From Ichthyophis bannanicus (lineage: Eukaryota > Chordata > Amphibia > Gymnophiona > Ichthyophiidae): 64,000 nucleotides of DNA. The notes under the pieces are model-generated. The model was given only the letters and a program-made list of their open reading frames with translations. It did no database searches and was not told the origin of the DNA. This document shows, piece after piece, positions 10,095 through 19,655 of this stretch. Within the stretch, counting starts at the first letter, position 1. Every line of letters begins with the position of its first letter. The position numbers and the translations under genes were made by a program. The stretch is from positions 132,267,596 to 132,331,595 of the forward strand of contig CM066045.1 of assembly GCA_033557465.1 (NCBI GenBank), in the 5' to 3' direction.

Positions 10095-11131
10095 TTTTGG
10101 CTCCCTGGGGCCTACCTCAGGATGTTGAGGAGGTTGTCCTAGCCTCTAGGAAGCAGTCCACTAGAAAAACCTATGCCATGAAATGGAAAAGATTTTCTGT
10201 GTGGTGTCAGCTATGTACAGAGGATCCTTTCTCCTGTGCTGTACTAGTAGTGCTTCAGTACCTGCTGCACTTATCCAATCAGGGACTTAAGTCCAATTCT
10301 GTTCGGGTCCACCTCTCAGCTCTAGCAGCTCACCCCTCACTTTTGGAGGGACATTCTCTGTTGGTTCACCCCTTGGTGTCCAGATTTCTTAGAGGCTGGC
10401 TCTTCCTAAAGCCTCCAATCCGTCCTCCAGCTCCTGAGTGGGAGTTGAATGTGGTCTTGCAGCAACTGATTCGCCCACCTTTTGAGCCAATGGCTACTTG
10501 TCCTCTCCGCTTCCTGTCCTGGAAGACACTCTTCTTGGTAGCCCTAATCTCGGTCAGGAGAGTGAGTGAGCTTCAGGCCCTGGTCTGTGACAGACCTTAC
10601 ACCCGCTTCTATAGGAACCGGGTAGTCCTTAGGACTCATCCAAAGTTTCTCTCAAAGGTTGTCTCCTCTTTCCACCTCAACCAGGAGGTGGTTCTTCCGA
10701 CATTCTTCTCTAGGCCTCATGCAAGCAAGGCTGAAGCAGTTCTGCATACCCTGGACTGTAGGAGGGCCTTATCCTTCTACCTTGACCGTACGCAGGGGCA
10801 TAGAAGGGCTACTCAGCTCTTCATATTTTTTGACCCTAGTAATTTGGGGTTAGCTGTGTCCAAGCGTACCTTGTCCATCTGGGTGGCTGACTGTATCACC
10901 TGGGCTTACAGGGCGGCTGACCTTCCTTTGCAGGGTCGGGTCATGGCCCATCGTGTCAGGGCAATGGCTGCCTCAGTGGCTCATCTCCATTCTTTACCGT
11001 TGGTAGACATCTGCAGGGCTGCAACTTGGTCTTCAAGCCAGACTTTTGCGGCCCATTACTGTTTGGAGAGGGAGTCCCGTAGGGAGAGTGCTTTTGGCCA
11101 TGCAGTACTCCGCAATCTCTTTGAGGTTTAG
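9155..11131 (+). CDS. DIRS tyrosine recombinase, copy 2, intact
   Basis: An open frame of 658 codons. The N-terminal ~330 residues overlap RNase H out of frame. The recombinase part holds LKSNSVRVHLSALAAH, box I VRRVSELQAL with the catalytic Arg, box II MAHRVRAMAASVAH with His and Arg, and FAAHYCLERESRRESAF with the nucleophilic Tyr. All four catalytic positions are present and no break is seen. With copies 1 and 5 it is one of three YR frames in the window that could specify a complete recombinase. Confidence 0.88.
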   Translation: MVPQNSVDTDHRQPQRQSKGVQTIPVLSPLVAAPTQSTARGAFSDSWVHNGVDHGCLPARLGGSLSGQVHPGPVVSLGGHTADQSTRTQGYSFSLQDFLSKTSSSVCPSSNRQPSSHVLCEPAGRNWVQAPLLGGTGPLLVCSQAQHAPEGCVSTWPGKLPGRQVEQDSAAPRMAAPSLSGSEDFPEMGTSNHRSVCQSIEQTTAEVLLQATAPSATGSRCFSDFLVPGPPVCVSSHAPGGPNPVQNSSRQGLGPAGSSQMAETALVSTSASAGSGSPTASGVAARPSLSGSGVHSAPKSQSSQFDGMEAARVVLAPWGLPQDVEEVVLASRKQSTRKTYAMKWKRFSVWCQLCTEDPFSCAVLVVLQYLLHLSNQGLKSNSVRVHLSALAAHPSLLEGHSLLVHPLVSRFLRGWLFLKPPIRPPAPEWELNVVLQQLIRPPFEPMATCPLRFLSWKTLFLVALISVRRVSELQALVCDRPYTRFYRNRVVLRTHPKFLSKVVSSFHLNQEVVLPTFFSRPHASKAEAVLHTLDCRRALSFYLDRTQGHRRATQLFIFFDPSNLGLAVSKRTLSIWVADCITWAYRAADLPLQGRVMAHRVRAMAASVAHLHSLPLVDICRAATWSSSQTFAAHYCLERESRRESAFGHAVLRNLFEV

Positions 11132-11265
11132 GCAACTCCTGCCCTCCAGCCCTCCATTGGGCTACCGGTGGAGGTTCTTTCAGTGAAAAGCCTTTCTTTG
11201 ATGCTGGGACTAGAGGGAGTTCTCTTGTTCAGCATGGGTTCCTGGTAGCCCAGAGTTAGGGAGTC

Positions 11266-11365
11266 ACCCATATGTGAGGACTGACTTCCTGCTTGGTCCT
11301 GGAGAAAGAGTAGTTACTCACCTGTAACAGGTGTTCTCCAGGAGCAGCAGGAATCGGTCCTCACA
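11266..11365. repeat. DIRS ICR, copy 2
   Basis: CCCATATGTGAGGACTGACT...GGAGAA (to 11306) is joined to AGAGTAGTTACTCACCTG... (from 11307). This is the exact reverse complement of right end plus left end. It includes the palindrome CACCTGTAACAGGTG. Confidence 0.92.
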
Positions 11366-11448
11366 ACCCTCCCTCCTCCCCTGGGAGTTGCAGTTATACA
11401 TAGTTTAATTTTTTTCATTTTTGTGTGCTGTTCTTAGCTATGTCATTT

Positions 11449-11632
11449 GACTGAGCAAGATGGCACCTTTAGGTGGGAAGGGGACCGTGCATGCGTGCCT
11501 GCATTCCCAAAGGCTTTCATGGAAAGCTGGGGAAATGCTCCGCAGGGCTCCATCGACGTCAATGTCACCCATATGTGAGGACTGATTCCTGCTGCTCCTG
11601 GAGAACACCTGTTACAGGTGAGTAACTACTCT
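11449..11632. repeat. DIRS right inverted terminal repeat, copy 2
   Basis: The repeat runs from GACTGAGCAAGATGGCACC to ACTACTCT. It carries the GTGCATGCGTGCC segment that pairs with the left repeat, then the 27-nt extension found only at right ends. Confidence 0.9.
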
Positions 11633-12150
11633 TTCCCATGCAAGGGTGCCATCTTGTTCTGTCTCTTTTTTTCCATGGAGCCCTTCAGACGTTGTCTGGC
11701 TTGTTCCCGGAAAAAGTGGATTTTTCTCTCTCCAAGTTTCACACTCGCCTCCGGTATCGCACTGGTACTCTTCCCGCCTACTGACCTCGGTGCCTCGGCG
11801 TCGGCCTTGGTTAATTTTTTTTCCTTAGTTTTCGTTCTTTTCTTTTCTGGCGTCTTTGCGCCTTTTTTCTCCCACTGGCAGCCCGGAGAGTCTTCGACCT
11901 CGCAGGGGTAGTTTTTTCCCCCATGGCTACCAGTGGCTTTAAGAAGTGTGATCAGTGCTCTAAAATTATGTCTTTGACTGACGCACATGACTGCTGTCTC
12001 CACTGCCTTGGGCCAGACTATGACCCGGCAGTCTGCGGTCTCTGCAAGAGGATATCCAGCAAGGCCCTCAAGAGCAGCCAGCAGCAGCATGATAAATTTT
12101 TCCCCAAATCCCGGTGCCTCCAAAGGCCAGGGCCTCGTCTAAGGCCGCAG
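11633..12150 (+). mobile_element. DIRS-A copy 3, resumed: leader and gag start
   Basis: The copy-3 left end resumes after copy 2. The gag ATG is at 11923, giving MATSGFKKCDQCSKIMSL and the Cys/His motif with THDCC-like AHDCCLHCLGPDYD. Similarity to gag fades by about 12150, where a Penelope-like terminus begins. The rest of copy 3 is not seen in this window. Confidence 0.75.
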
Positions 12151-13199
12151 AAGCGAGTGGCGTACGGAGGTCACCGGTGCCTTTATCGGTTTAAAAAACC
12201 CCCTACGTGTTTCGGCAGTTGCCTTCCTCAGGGGGTGTATAGCTTAAAACATAATAAAAGTAATAAATGATGAATAATAAATAAACAAAATGAATATAAA
12301 CATCACAATTATAAATAAATAAATAATTAAAAAGTATATAACTGCGACAAACGTATAATAAAATATAAAAACTGTATATCAGCGAAATTATATTTCAAAG
12401 AGCGAAGGGCAGAGGGAAGTACAAACAAATGCATCGAATAAAACCTTATCTAAAAACCGTATGTGAAAAAAAGGAAGAGATGAGGTGGTACAGTTAAAGC
12501 CTAATTTTTATGGGGCTATACTTACTTACGCACTCTGAAAATCCTTAGGCGAACCACTATTGCGCAAATATATCTCTTTACTGATACAATGAAAGATAAA
12601 ACAATAGTTATTCTATATTTTGCGTTTAAGTTAAGGTATGGGAAAGTAGCAAAGGACATGTAATCCTGTATATAGAGAAGCCTATAGTGGAGATGGGGAA
12701 ACACACTAGGACATGTATTGGATAAAACTATATTCAATACAGCTGAATTTGCAAGCTAAAAAGCATGAACTAATTGATGAAATACATTAAAATTAAGAAA
12801 CACATATAACAAATTAAAAAACAAAATTAAAAAACTATACTATACAAAACAATAAATATGAACGATGTTAACGGGAAAGTATCATCTTATGATGTAAGAA
12901 GAATAGATATTGTATTACATATGAGCCAGCATAGGGACATGTTGGAGGGGATCTATCCAAAGACAGATTTGTATAATAGGAAAAAAATATTATTTACAAA
13001 GCCAAATTTATATTAAAGAAAAACAATTTTTTATAAAACCAAAAGAACAAAAATTTTTAGCAGACCATACTTGGAAAAGGAAAATCCTATTGTTATCACA
13101 CTATATGCACCTTGGACAATCGCAAAAAGGGTGCCAGCGTGCCATTTTCTAAGGACAGTAAGGGCATACTAGTCCTGTCCACATGCGTATCTGTATTTA
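12150..13199 (+). mobile_element. Penelope-like element PLE-3, left pseudo-LTR
   Basis: CCTTTATCGG...CCCCCTACGTGTTTCGGC...GCCTTCCTCAGGGGG matches the arrangement at the left end of PLE-1 (21770-21825). A hammerhead-like motif therefore lies on the minus strand, and a long AT-rich tract follows. No coding region was recognised. The remaining PLE-3 pieces (14991-15417 and 19656-19968) are assigned by position only. The left boundary is approximate. Confidence 0.6.
12199..12235 (-). ncRNA. hammerhead-ribozyme-like motif (PLE-3)
   Basis: On the minus strand the order is CCCCC, CTGAGGA, an A, stem GGC-AACT-GCC, GAAA, CACG, TA, GGGGG. This matches a minimal hammerhead core (CUGANGA, stem II, GAAA, tiny stem III, UH cleavage site) with stem I closed by CCCCC/GGGGG. 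Hammerheads in Penelope pseudo-LTRs are established. The extra A before stem II is unusual, so activity is uncertain. Confidence 0.6.
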
Positions 13200-13490
13200 C
13201 TTTAATTCTGTTTATTGAAAATTTTAAAAACTATACAATATTCACAAAGTATAGAGAAACACAATAAGTCAACAATAGAAATAATTCAAAAGAGAAATAA
13301 TACAAACAAGTACATTAGCCCACATCTCTGGGAGAATTCCATAAGAAATCAATAACAAGAAAAACCAAGGCAAGGAACACCAAACCAAAGAAAGGTGTCC
13401 CAGCCACACAGAGCAAGTCATTTAATTATACCCTCCCACCGCCTGACAATTTCTAAACGACAGCATAATAACATAAAGGAAAAACAAAAG

Positions 13491-14603
13491 TCACTGCGCC
13501 TTTTCCTTATCAAGAATCCACCTTTCCAAATCCAAAAATGACAAAAAGACAAACCTTTCATATCCAAGAGATATTAAGCATTTACAAGGGTAGCACAAGA
13601 AAAAAGTAGCGCCTAAGGAAAGAGTTCTAGACTTGAGAGCAAGAAAGGACTTCCTACGTGCTTGTGTTGAGTGAGATACTTCAGGAAAAATAGAGACCTT
13701 ATCACCACAATAAAGATTGTCCCTTTTCCGAAAATAAGCTTTAAGAATAGAGACTTTATCTTCCTTAGAAACCAAAGTTGCTAATAATGTGGCTCTAGTG
13801 GAAATAATATCTTGAGTGTCTTCCAAGAAGGCAATCAAGTTAAACCCATTTTTATCTTCAAGAACAGCTACTTCCCCTTCCCCAACACCTGGAGAAACAA
13901 TTTTTGAGGAAATATAATAACATTTAGCAAACACTATGACATCGGCGGTGGGGAAGAGAAGAACATCTTTTAAATATTTCCTAAACAGTAATGATGGAGA
14001 TAATAAACTACTAGAAGGAAAATTTAAAACTCTCAAATTCTTAGACTTAGCCATATTCTCTAAATTCTCAAATTTTTGACACATAATAGAACTTTCTTTC
14101 ATGGTAGCAGACTGGAATAAAGAAAACAATTTAACCTGCGTATCTGTACTCAAAATAGATGAATGCAAAGTTCCAATCTGACTATCAAGATTCTGAAATT
14201 TAATAACAGTGTCCCTAGTAAATTGACATAAAGAGGGAACAGTCTCAGCAAGAATCCGTTCAGTACGGTTAACTACTTGCCAGATATCCAGAAGAGAAAT
14301 GGAGGAGACTTGTGAGTCACCAGGAGGAATGGAGGGCTCCGACCAAGAAACCATTTTGGGGAGCACAACTTCCTTTTGTGAACTCAAAACACTGGACTGA
14401 GGCACAGCAGACAATTCCAAAAAAACAGGAGGAAGAGGAGGGGTACGCTCAGGAGAGCTAAGACTCGGCCCTTCCACCGAGGGGTCAAAAGGAACAGTAC
14501 CTGGTGTTAAGACCGGTGTAGATATTACATACTTGTCCATAGGGCCACCAGCAAACACAGCCATGAGAGTTTTCTTTTTCCTTTTACCGCTGGGCATCGC
14601 CAC
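13491..14603 (-). CDS. L1 ORF1-like RNA-binding protein
   Basis: 370 codons. A basic N-terminus (MAMPSGKRKKK) is followed by a Pro/Ser-rich part and a coiled-coil-like central stretch (RTERILAETV through CQKFENLENMAKSKNL). An RRM-like segment begins NLRVLNFP. The C-terminal region holds KVSIFPEVSHSTQARRKSF, which resembles the ISIFPDLPPELQ-type motif of L1 ORF1p. L1 ORF1p is a trimeric RNA chaperone that coats element RNA. The frame is intact. No endonuclease or RT follows, so mobility would need another element's ORF2. The assignment rests on motif order. Confidence 0.72.
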   Translation of the reverse strand: MAMPSGKRKKKTLMAVFAGGPMDKYVISTPVLTPGTVPFDPSVEGPSLSSPERTPPLPPVFLELSAVPQSSVLSSQKEVVLPKMVSWSEPSIPPGDSQVSSISLLDIWQVVNRTERILAETVPSLCQFTRDTVIKFQNLDSQIGTLHSSILSTDTQVKLFSLFQSATMKESSIMCQKFENLENMAKSKNLRVLNFPSSSLLSPSLLFRKYLKDVLLFPTADVIVFAKCYYISSKIVSPGVGEGEVAVLEDKNGFNLIAFLEDTQDIISTRATLLATLVSKEDKVSILKAYFRKRDNLYCGDKVSIFPEVSHSTQARRKSFLALKSRTLSLGATFFLCYPCKCLISLGYERFVFLSFLDLERWILDKEKAQ

Positions 14604-14740
14604 TTCAAAGATCTATAAATGCTTCCAATGTGCTCCTAAGGAGCTCACTAGGGGCATACGTCCCCTTTGGAAAACCCCCCTAAAAAATGCCCCAACAAGC
14701 GCCGATGGCTAAATGCCATAAAGCACTCTAGATATATTAA

Positions 14741-14988
14741 GGAGCTTCAAAATGACGCCAGCAGTGACTGCCCCGCATGGGCCGGCTCTCTCCAGCACGA
14801 GCTGTTCTCACTCTCTACTCTCCACAGCATGTGAAACTGCAGGCAACACTTCCAAGAAACAGCTCTGTACACAGATCCTTTATGGAGCCTCAAAATGACG
14901 TCAGCAGTGACTGCCCCGCACGGGCCGGCTCTCTCCAGCACCAGCTGTTCTCACTCTCTACAGCTTGTGAAACTGCAGGCAACACTCC
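14741..14988 (-). repeat. 5' UTR tandem monomers of the ORF1-only element
   Basis: Two head-to-tail units (14741-14883 and 14884-14988) share AAAATGACGYCAGCAGTGAC and CTCTCTCCAGCAC; the second is shortened internally. Monomeric promoters of this kind are known from some L1 lineages. Here they lie just upstream of ORF1 on the element strand. Confidence 0.75.
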
Positions 14989-14990
14989 CC

Positions 14991-15417
14991 TGCGTATCTA
15001 TATTTAAGTTAGACTCTATTCAGTGTGGTCAATTGTACAAATTGAAGGGGAACATCAGCTGATAAGTAAAAAATGAAACTGAAAATAAAAAGAAAAAAGA
15101 AAACAGAAGTAAAAATAAAATAAAAACTGAAGTGATTGAAATGCTCTGCTGTATCCAAACCTATATATAGCCAGTGCATGACTTAAGACAGCGGAGACTA
15201 CAATCTTGTGATAAAACACTTTTCAGTTTGAATGCAGTCTAAAAGGATTTGCCAAATTTGTTAAAAGGGTGCTCTTTTTTTTAAAAAAAAGTGTGAACGG
15301 CTGGTGCGGCGACAGCTCGCGGTGTTATGAGGGCTATCAAAGTGCATAAATCACTATATTATGTTCATGCCCGATTGTCAGAAAACACCGTATTCAAAAA
15401 AGAAAAAAAGAACGCTT
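14991..15417. other. AT-rich remnant, probably PLE-3
   Basis: No gene seen. The part 15266-15414 is a diverged duplicate of about 19755-19880 (shared GCTCGYRGTGTTATG and CACTATRTTATRTTCA), on the other side of the RTE element. This suggests an older sequence that was duplicated before or around the RTE insertion. Confidence 0.5.
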
Positions 15418-15424
15418 GTTGTTG

Positions 15425-15676
15425 TTAAGTGCCGTCGAGTCGGAGTCGACTCATGGCGACCCTCTGAATAGCTATCCTAAATTGTGTTCGGTCTTCAGTC
15501 AGACGGCTCATTGTTGACAGACTGGTACCCTTAGCTGCTGTTATTGTATCGATCCATCTCATTGCTGGCCTTCCTCTTTTGCGTTGACCTTCTATCTTTC
15601 CAAGCATGATGTCTTTCTCTAATGATCTCTCTCTTTGCATGATGTGTCCAAAGTATGAAAGTCGAAGTCTTGTCAT
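15425..15676 (-). pseudogene. RTE C-terminal segment
   Basis: RLSYFGHIMQRERSLEKDIM and GKIEGQRKRGRPAMRW are the usual RTE/BovB C-terminal motifs after the RT. The segment ends at the 3' terminus. It is separated from the RT frame (ending 15928) by a degraded stretch. Confidence 0.8.
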
Positions 15677-15927
15677 CTGAGCTTCTAAAGAAAGCTTAGG
15701 TTTGATCTCCTCTAGTACCGACTGGTTTGTTCTTCAGGCCGTCCATGGTATACACAGTATTCGCCGCCAGCACCATAATTCAAAGGCATCAATTTTCTTA
15801 CTGTCTATCTTTTTCACTGTCTAGCTTTCACATCCATATGTTGTTATTGAAAATACCATGGCTTGAACAAGTCAAATCTTTGTATGGAGAGAGACATCTC
15901 TGCCCTTGAGAATCTTATCTAGGTCTT

Positions 15928-17268
15928 TCATAGCCATTCTGCCAAGAGCAATGATTCCTTGACTGCTTGTTGCTTCTTTATAGATCCAAGTAGGTTAAAG
16001 TTGTTCACGATTTCAATTTCTTCTCCTTCAACGATGAACCTGTTGATTATGCCAGTTGTAATGATCTTTGTCTTCTTTACATTAATGTGTAGGCCCACTT
16101 TGAGACTATGTTCTTTGATTGTGAGAAGCAAATGTTTCAGATCATCTTCACTTTCAGCCAGTAATGTGGTATCATCAGCATAGCGAAGGTTGTTGATGAG
16201 TCTTCCACCAGTCTTCACACCTCTGTTGTCTTCATACAATCCTGCTTCTCTGATGATTTGTTCTGCATATAAATTAAACAGGTAGGGGGAAAGTATGCAG
16301 CCTTGTCTTACACCTTTGTTTATTTTAAACCATTCCGTTTCTCCTTGTTCCGTTTGAACTGTTGCTTCTTGATCAATGTACAGATTGTGTAAGAGTACGA
16401 TCAGGTGTTCTGGCATACCCATGCTTCTTAATGTGGCCCAGGGTTTCTCATGGTTTACACAGTCAAAAGCTTTGCTATAGTTGATAAAGCACAAATAGAT
16501 ATCCTTTTGGTATTCTTTAGTCTTTTCAAGGATCCATCTCACATCCGCAATGATGTCTCTCGTTCCTCGCCCTTTCCTGAACCCTGCTTGCACTTCAGGT
16601 AGTTCTTGTTCCAGGTATGGTTGTAGTCTCTTTTGAATAATCTTTAGTAGAATCTTGCTGGCATGTGTGATCAGAGCGATTGTGCGATAATTTCCACAGT
16701 CAGTTGGATCACCCTTCTTTAGTATTGGTATAAACACAGATCTTTTCCAGTCAGTTGGCCATGATGTTGTCTTCCATATTTCTTGGCAGGGCCTTGTAAG
16801 TACGGTAACAGCTGCATCAGATTGCTGTAATACTTCTATGGGAATGCTATCAATGCCTGGTGCTTTGTTCTTTGATAAGGCTTTCAATGCTGCTTCAACT
16901 TCTTGTAACATTCCAATTCGAGGCTGGAACGTTTTCTTTAACTCTCGTAGCTTTAGGAAAGCCGATCTTGTTCTTCCTCTAATAGTTTCTGCTTCTATTT
17001 CCTTGCATGCGTCATTGTAATACTTTTCCTTGTCCTGTCTTGCTGCATGTTGGAAATCTCTGCTGAGTTCTGTGATTGTCTTTCTTTCTCCTCTGGCTTT
17101 AGCTTCTCTGCGTTTCTGGGCAATTTTCAGAGTTTCTTCCGTCATCCATTTTGGCCGTTTTTTCTTTTTCACCTTTTGTAGAGACTTCTCGCTTTCTTCC
17201 AACACAACCTTCTTTTTTTTTTGTATTGAAGTTTTTATTGATAACATTCCAAACACATTCAGTAACAA
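15928..17268 (-). pseudogene. RTE/BovB reverse transcriptase
   Basis: A basic linker (KKKKRPKWMTEETL) leads into an RTE RT with KNKAPGIDSIPIEVL, WKRSVFIPILKKGDPTDCGN, KAFDCVNHEK, GVRQGCILSPYLFNLYAEQ and LRYADDTTLLAESEDDL, where ADD holds the catalytic aspartates. Its N-terminus lies across the L1 insertion. Joined in frame to the endonuclease part, it differs by one TGA (18342-18344). The C-terminal end is lost after about 15950. Dead as read. Confidence 0.88.
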
Positions 17269-17559
17269 AGATTCATATCACTCGAACATCTAAACACCGG
17301 AGTCACCCCAACCTGGCTTCCGGCTCCAATATCAACCCCCCACATGTAATATCAACGTTTCCTGACCCGAACCTACAGGTTAACATCATAACAACTGTTC
17401 TCATGCTTAGAACCCCAACACCCAGTGTTATGACTATGCAAGTTATCATTAACATTTTAGTTTACCATTTCCCCCTCCCCAATAAACCCATTCATACCCA
17501 CTCCAACAGGGCTTCGCCCACCAGAACCACTATCCATCCCTGCCGCCTTCTGTCCCCCC

Positions 17560-17860
17560 CACTGATCACCCTTCCCTCCCCCCCCTCCCCCCCCGCCTAC
17601 TCCCCCCTCCTCACCACCCTTCATCCCTCCCCCCCCTCTATTCCACTTGCCCCCTCCTTCCATACCGCTTTACACCCCCCCACTCCCCCCATAACAGAGA
17701 TCCCCCCTCCCCCCCCTGCCCCATACCCACCTCCCCAATCTAGAATCCCCCCTCTATACCCCCCTCTCCCACCCCCCCACCGCCCAGCCCCCCTCCCCCC
17801 TTTCCCCTGCTGACCCACTCCGTCCCCCTACACATTACCCCTCCCCCCCCTGCCCCCCCA
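17560..17860 (-). repeat. G-rich L1 3' UTR tract
   Basis: On the element strand this is repeated runs of 4-8 G separated by short spacers, seen on the plus strand as runs such as CCCCCCCTCCCCCCC. It suits several G-quadruplexes, a property known for mammalian L1 3' UTRs. The apparent plus-strand ORF over it (17151-17813) is low complexity. Confidence 0.75.
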
Positions 17861-18298
17861 ACCCTAGAACACCCCCCAGGACCCCCCATTGTTCCTCATA
17901 TCTGGCTGAAGTCTGCCTACGAGCCGCCGTCAATTTTTCCATCAGCACCGTGCGCCGAACGCGTTGTTCAAAGAGCTCCAACCCGGGGACCCCATTCTGT
18001 CGCCACGCTGCGGCAATTTCACAGCGAGCCGCACTCAAACAAGCCATCACCATCTTACCTCCCCTATTCCCTTGCCCCTCCTCCCAGAGATTCAACAAAC
18101 ACACGGTAGGGGCCAACGGAACCTCGACCCCTAACTTCAGGAGTATCCAACCGACTATCCTCCCCCAATACTCTTGTACCTTCTGACAACTCCACCACAC
18201 ATGCCAAAAAGTCCCAACTTCACCACATCCCCTCCAGCATAGAGGCGACACCCCCACATACATTCTGTGCAGACGACTAGGGGTGTAATACCATCGCA
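17835..18298 (-). pseudogene. L1 ORF2 C-terminal fragment
   Basis: The reading frame contains SPLCWRGCGEVGTFWHVWWS followed by CQKVQEYWGRIV, the Cys-rich motif at the C-terminus of L1 ORF2p. The EN and RT domains are absent because the copy is 5'-truncated. The frame ends at 17835 and is open up to the insertion boundary at 18298. Confidence 0.82.
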
Positions 18299-18341
18299 CC
18301 AACACAACCTTCTTAGTGTCATTCCATAACTCTTCTGGAGC

Positions 18342-19394
18342 TCAGTCATTTGTATCTAAAGAAGCAAATCGATTTTGCAGGCAGTCTTTAAATTCCAGTG
18401 GTATATTCTCAAGGTCATATTTTGCTGCATTCATGAGTTGTTTGCTCTTTTTCAACTTTAGCTTGAGTTTGCATACTAGTAGTTGATGATCTGTACCACA
18501 GTCAGCTCCAGGTTTTGTCTTTGTTGATGTTATAGAGCTTTTCCATCGTTGACTTCCACAGAGGTAGTCAATTTGATTTTTATACAATCCATTGGGTGAA
18601 GTCCATGTGTACAGTCGCCGCTTGTGTTGCTGGAAGAATGTGTTTGAGATGAATAGATCGTTGGTCTTGCAGAATTCTATCAGTCTTTCTCCAGCTTCAT
18701 TTCTGTTGCCAAGTCCATATTTTCCAACTACTTTGCCTTCTTCTTTGTTGCCAACTTTTAGGTTCCAGTCACCCATGACTATCAGGATATCCTGTTTGCA
18801 TGTTCTGTCAATTTCAGCTTGTACTTGTTCATGGAACTCTTCAATTTCATTCTCTTCTGCAGCTGTTGTTGGGGCATATATTTGAATTATAGTTGTGTTG
18901 ATAGGCATTCCTCGTAGACGAATAGAGATTAAGCCTTCGCTGACTGCATTGTATTTCATTACAGTTCTTACAAGTTTCTTCTTTATTATAAATGCAACAC
19001 CATTTCTAATTTGTCTTTCATTTCCAGCATAGTAGACCATGTGATCATCTGATGCAAAGTGCCCGATGCCAGTCCATTTCATTTCGCTGACACCCAACAG
19101 ATCAAGTTGTACACGTTCCATTTCATTCTTGACCACCTCCAACTTCCCTTGGTTCATGCTTCGTACGTTCCATGTTCCAATGTGTAAGACATCTTTACAG
19201 CTCCTGATTCTCATTTCATGCACAGCTACATCAGCAGTCAGACGTCCCAAGGGCTTTGATCCAACCACCTCATAAATGCTGGCTTTACTCTGAAAAGTCT
19301 TCAGCTCTTCCCCAGTAGCTAGTTGAGTACCTTCCGACCTGGGGGTCTCATCTTCCAGCACTACAGCACAATTTGTTTTGTTGTAACTATCCAT
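18342..19394 (-). CDS. RTE/BovB apurinic-type endonuclease
   Basis: LHIGTWNVRSMNQGKLEVVK, LDLLGVSEMKWTGIG, IQIYAPTTAAEENEIEEF, ILIVMGDWNLKVG and a terminal CGTDHQLLVCKLKLK are the motifs of the RTE endonuclease that nicks target DNA (catalytic N, E, D...N, D-H). All are present in one open frame of 350 codons, which ends in a TGA where the original frame went on into the RT. A further 92-codon frame (19361-19639) may be the upstream ORF region. Confidence 0.87.
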   Translation of the reverse strand: MDSYNKTNCAVVLEDETPRSEGTQLATGEELKTFQSKASIYEVVGSKPLGRLTADVAVHEMRIRSCKDVLHIGTWNVRSMNQGKLEVVKNEMERVQLDLLGVSEMKWTGIGHFASDDHMVYYAGNERQIRNGVAFIIKKKLVRTVMKYNAVSEGLISIRLRGMPINTTIIQIYAPTTAAEENEIEEFHEQVQAEIDRTCKQDILIVMGDWNLKVGNKEEGKVVGKYGLGNRNEAGERLIEFCKTNDLFISNTFFQQHKRRLYTWTSPNGLYKNQIDYLCGSQRWKSSITSTKTKPGADCGTDHQLLVCKLKLKLKKSKQLMNAAKYDLENIPLEFKDCLQNRFASLDTND

Positions 19395-19655
19395 TGGGTT
19401 TTCATGGCAAGATACAGAAGTAGTTTAACAGGCCTTTCTTCCGCGCAGTTTAAGTTTGGTGTTGTTGCCGTTGTCACAGAAATGTGATCCTCTGCCGTCA
19501 ACACTGTCCCATTCTGCTGCTGCCCAGATGGGTGGTTTGTCTTGGTCTGGCACCTCAGCTGAGGGGAAAACTGCTTACTACTTACATATAAAACCTCCGA
19601 CTCTGGCAGGTTCTGTGACGGCATGCTGAATCTGAGCAACTACATAATCGCGCCA

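Larger units (their letters stand above)
5443..11632 (+). mobile_element. DIRS-A copy 2, near full length
   Basis: Order: left repeat (5443-~5584, lacking the first ~18 nt TTCTCCAGGACC...), gag, RT-RNase H, YR, ICR (11266-11365) and right repeat (11449-11632). A 415-bp L2-type fragment sits in gag. Removing it leaves about 5.8 kb, the size of copies 5 and 7. It is nested in the left repeat of copy 3. By eye its gag and RT are closest to copy 6. Confidence 0.9.
13200..14990 (-). mobile_element. ORF1-only L1-type element (HAL1-like)
   Basis: A 1.8-kb minus-strand element flanked by TGCGTATCTRTATTTA at 13184-13199 and 14991-15006, a 16-bp target duplication with one mismatch. It carries a duplicated 5' UTR, an L1 ORF1-like gene and a short 3' region with AATAAA (about 13210 on the minus strand). 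There is no ORF2. The duplication shows that this is the complete inserted unit rather than an internal fragment. Confidence 0.75.
17215..18298 (-). mobile_element. 5'-truncated L1 insertion in the RTE element
   Basis: CCAACACAACCTTCTT occurs at 17199-17214 and 18299-18314, a perfect 16-bp target duplication. The inserted 1,084 bp ends in a T-run on the plus strand (poly-A on the element strand). It carries a G-rich 3' UTR and the end of L1 ORF2. Confidence 0.88.
15418..19655 (-). mobile_element. RTE/BovB-type LINE, interrupted
   Basis: A minus-strand LINE whose 3' end carries TTGTTGTTAAGTGCCGTCGA and GACTCATGGCGACC, a BovB/RTE 3' signature. It encodes an endonuclease, RT and C-terminal part. 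A 1.1-kb L1 3' end is inserted in the linker and the RT C-terminus has lost a segment. The 5' limit (~19655) is approximate. Confidence 0.85.

Noticed and set aside
17151..17813. 220-codon plus-strand Pro-rich ORF
   Set aside because: It runs over the C-rich complement of an L1 3' UTR, so it is low-complexity sequence without stops rather than a gene.
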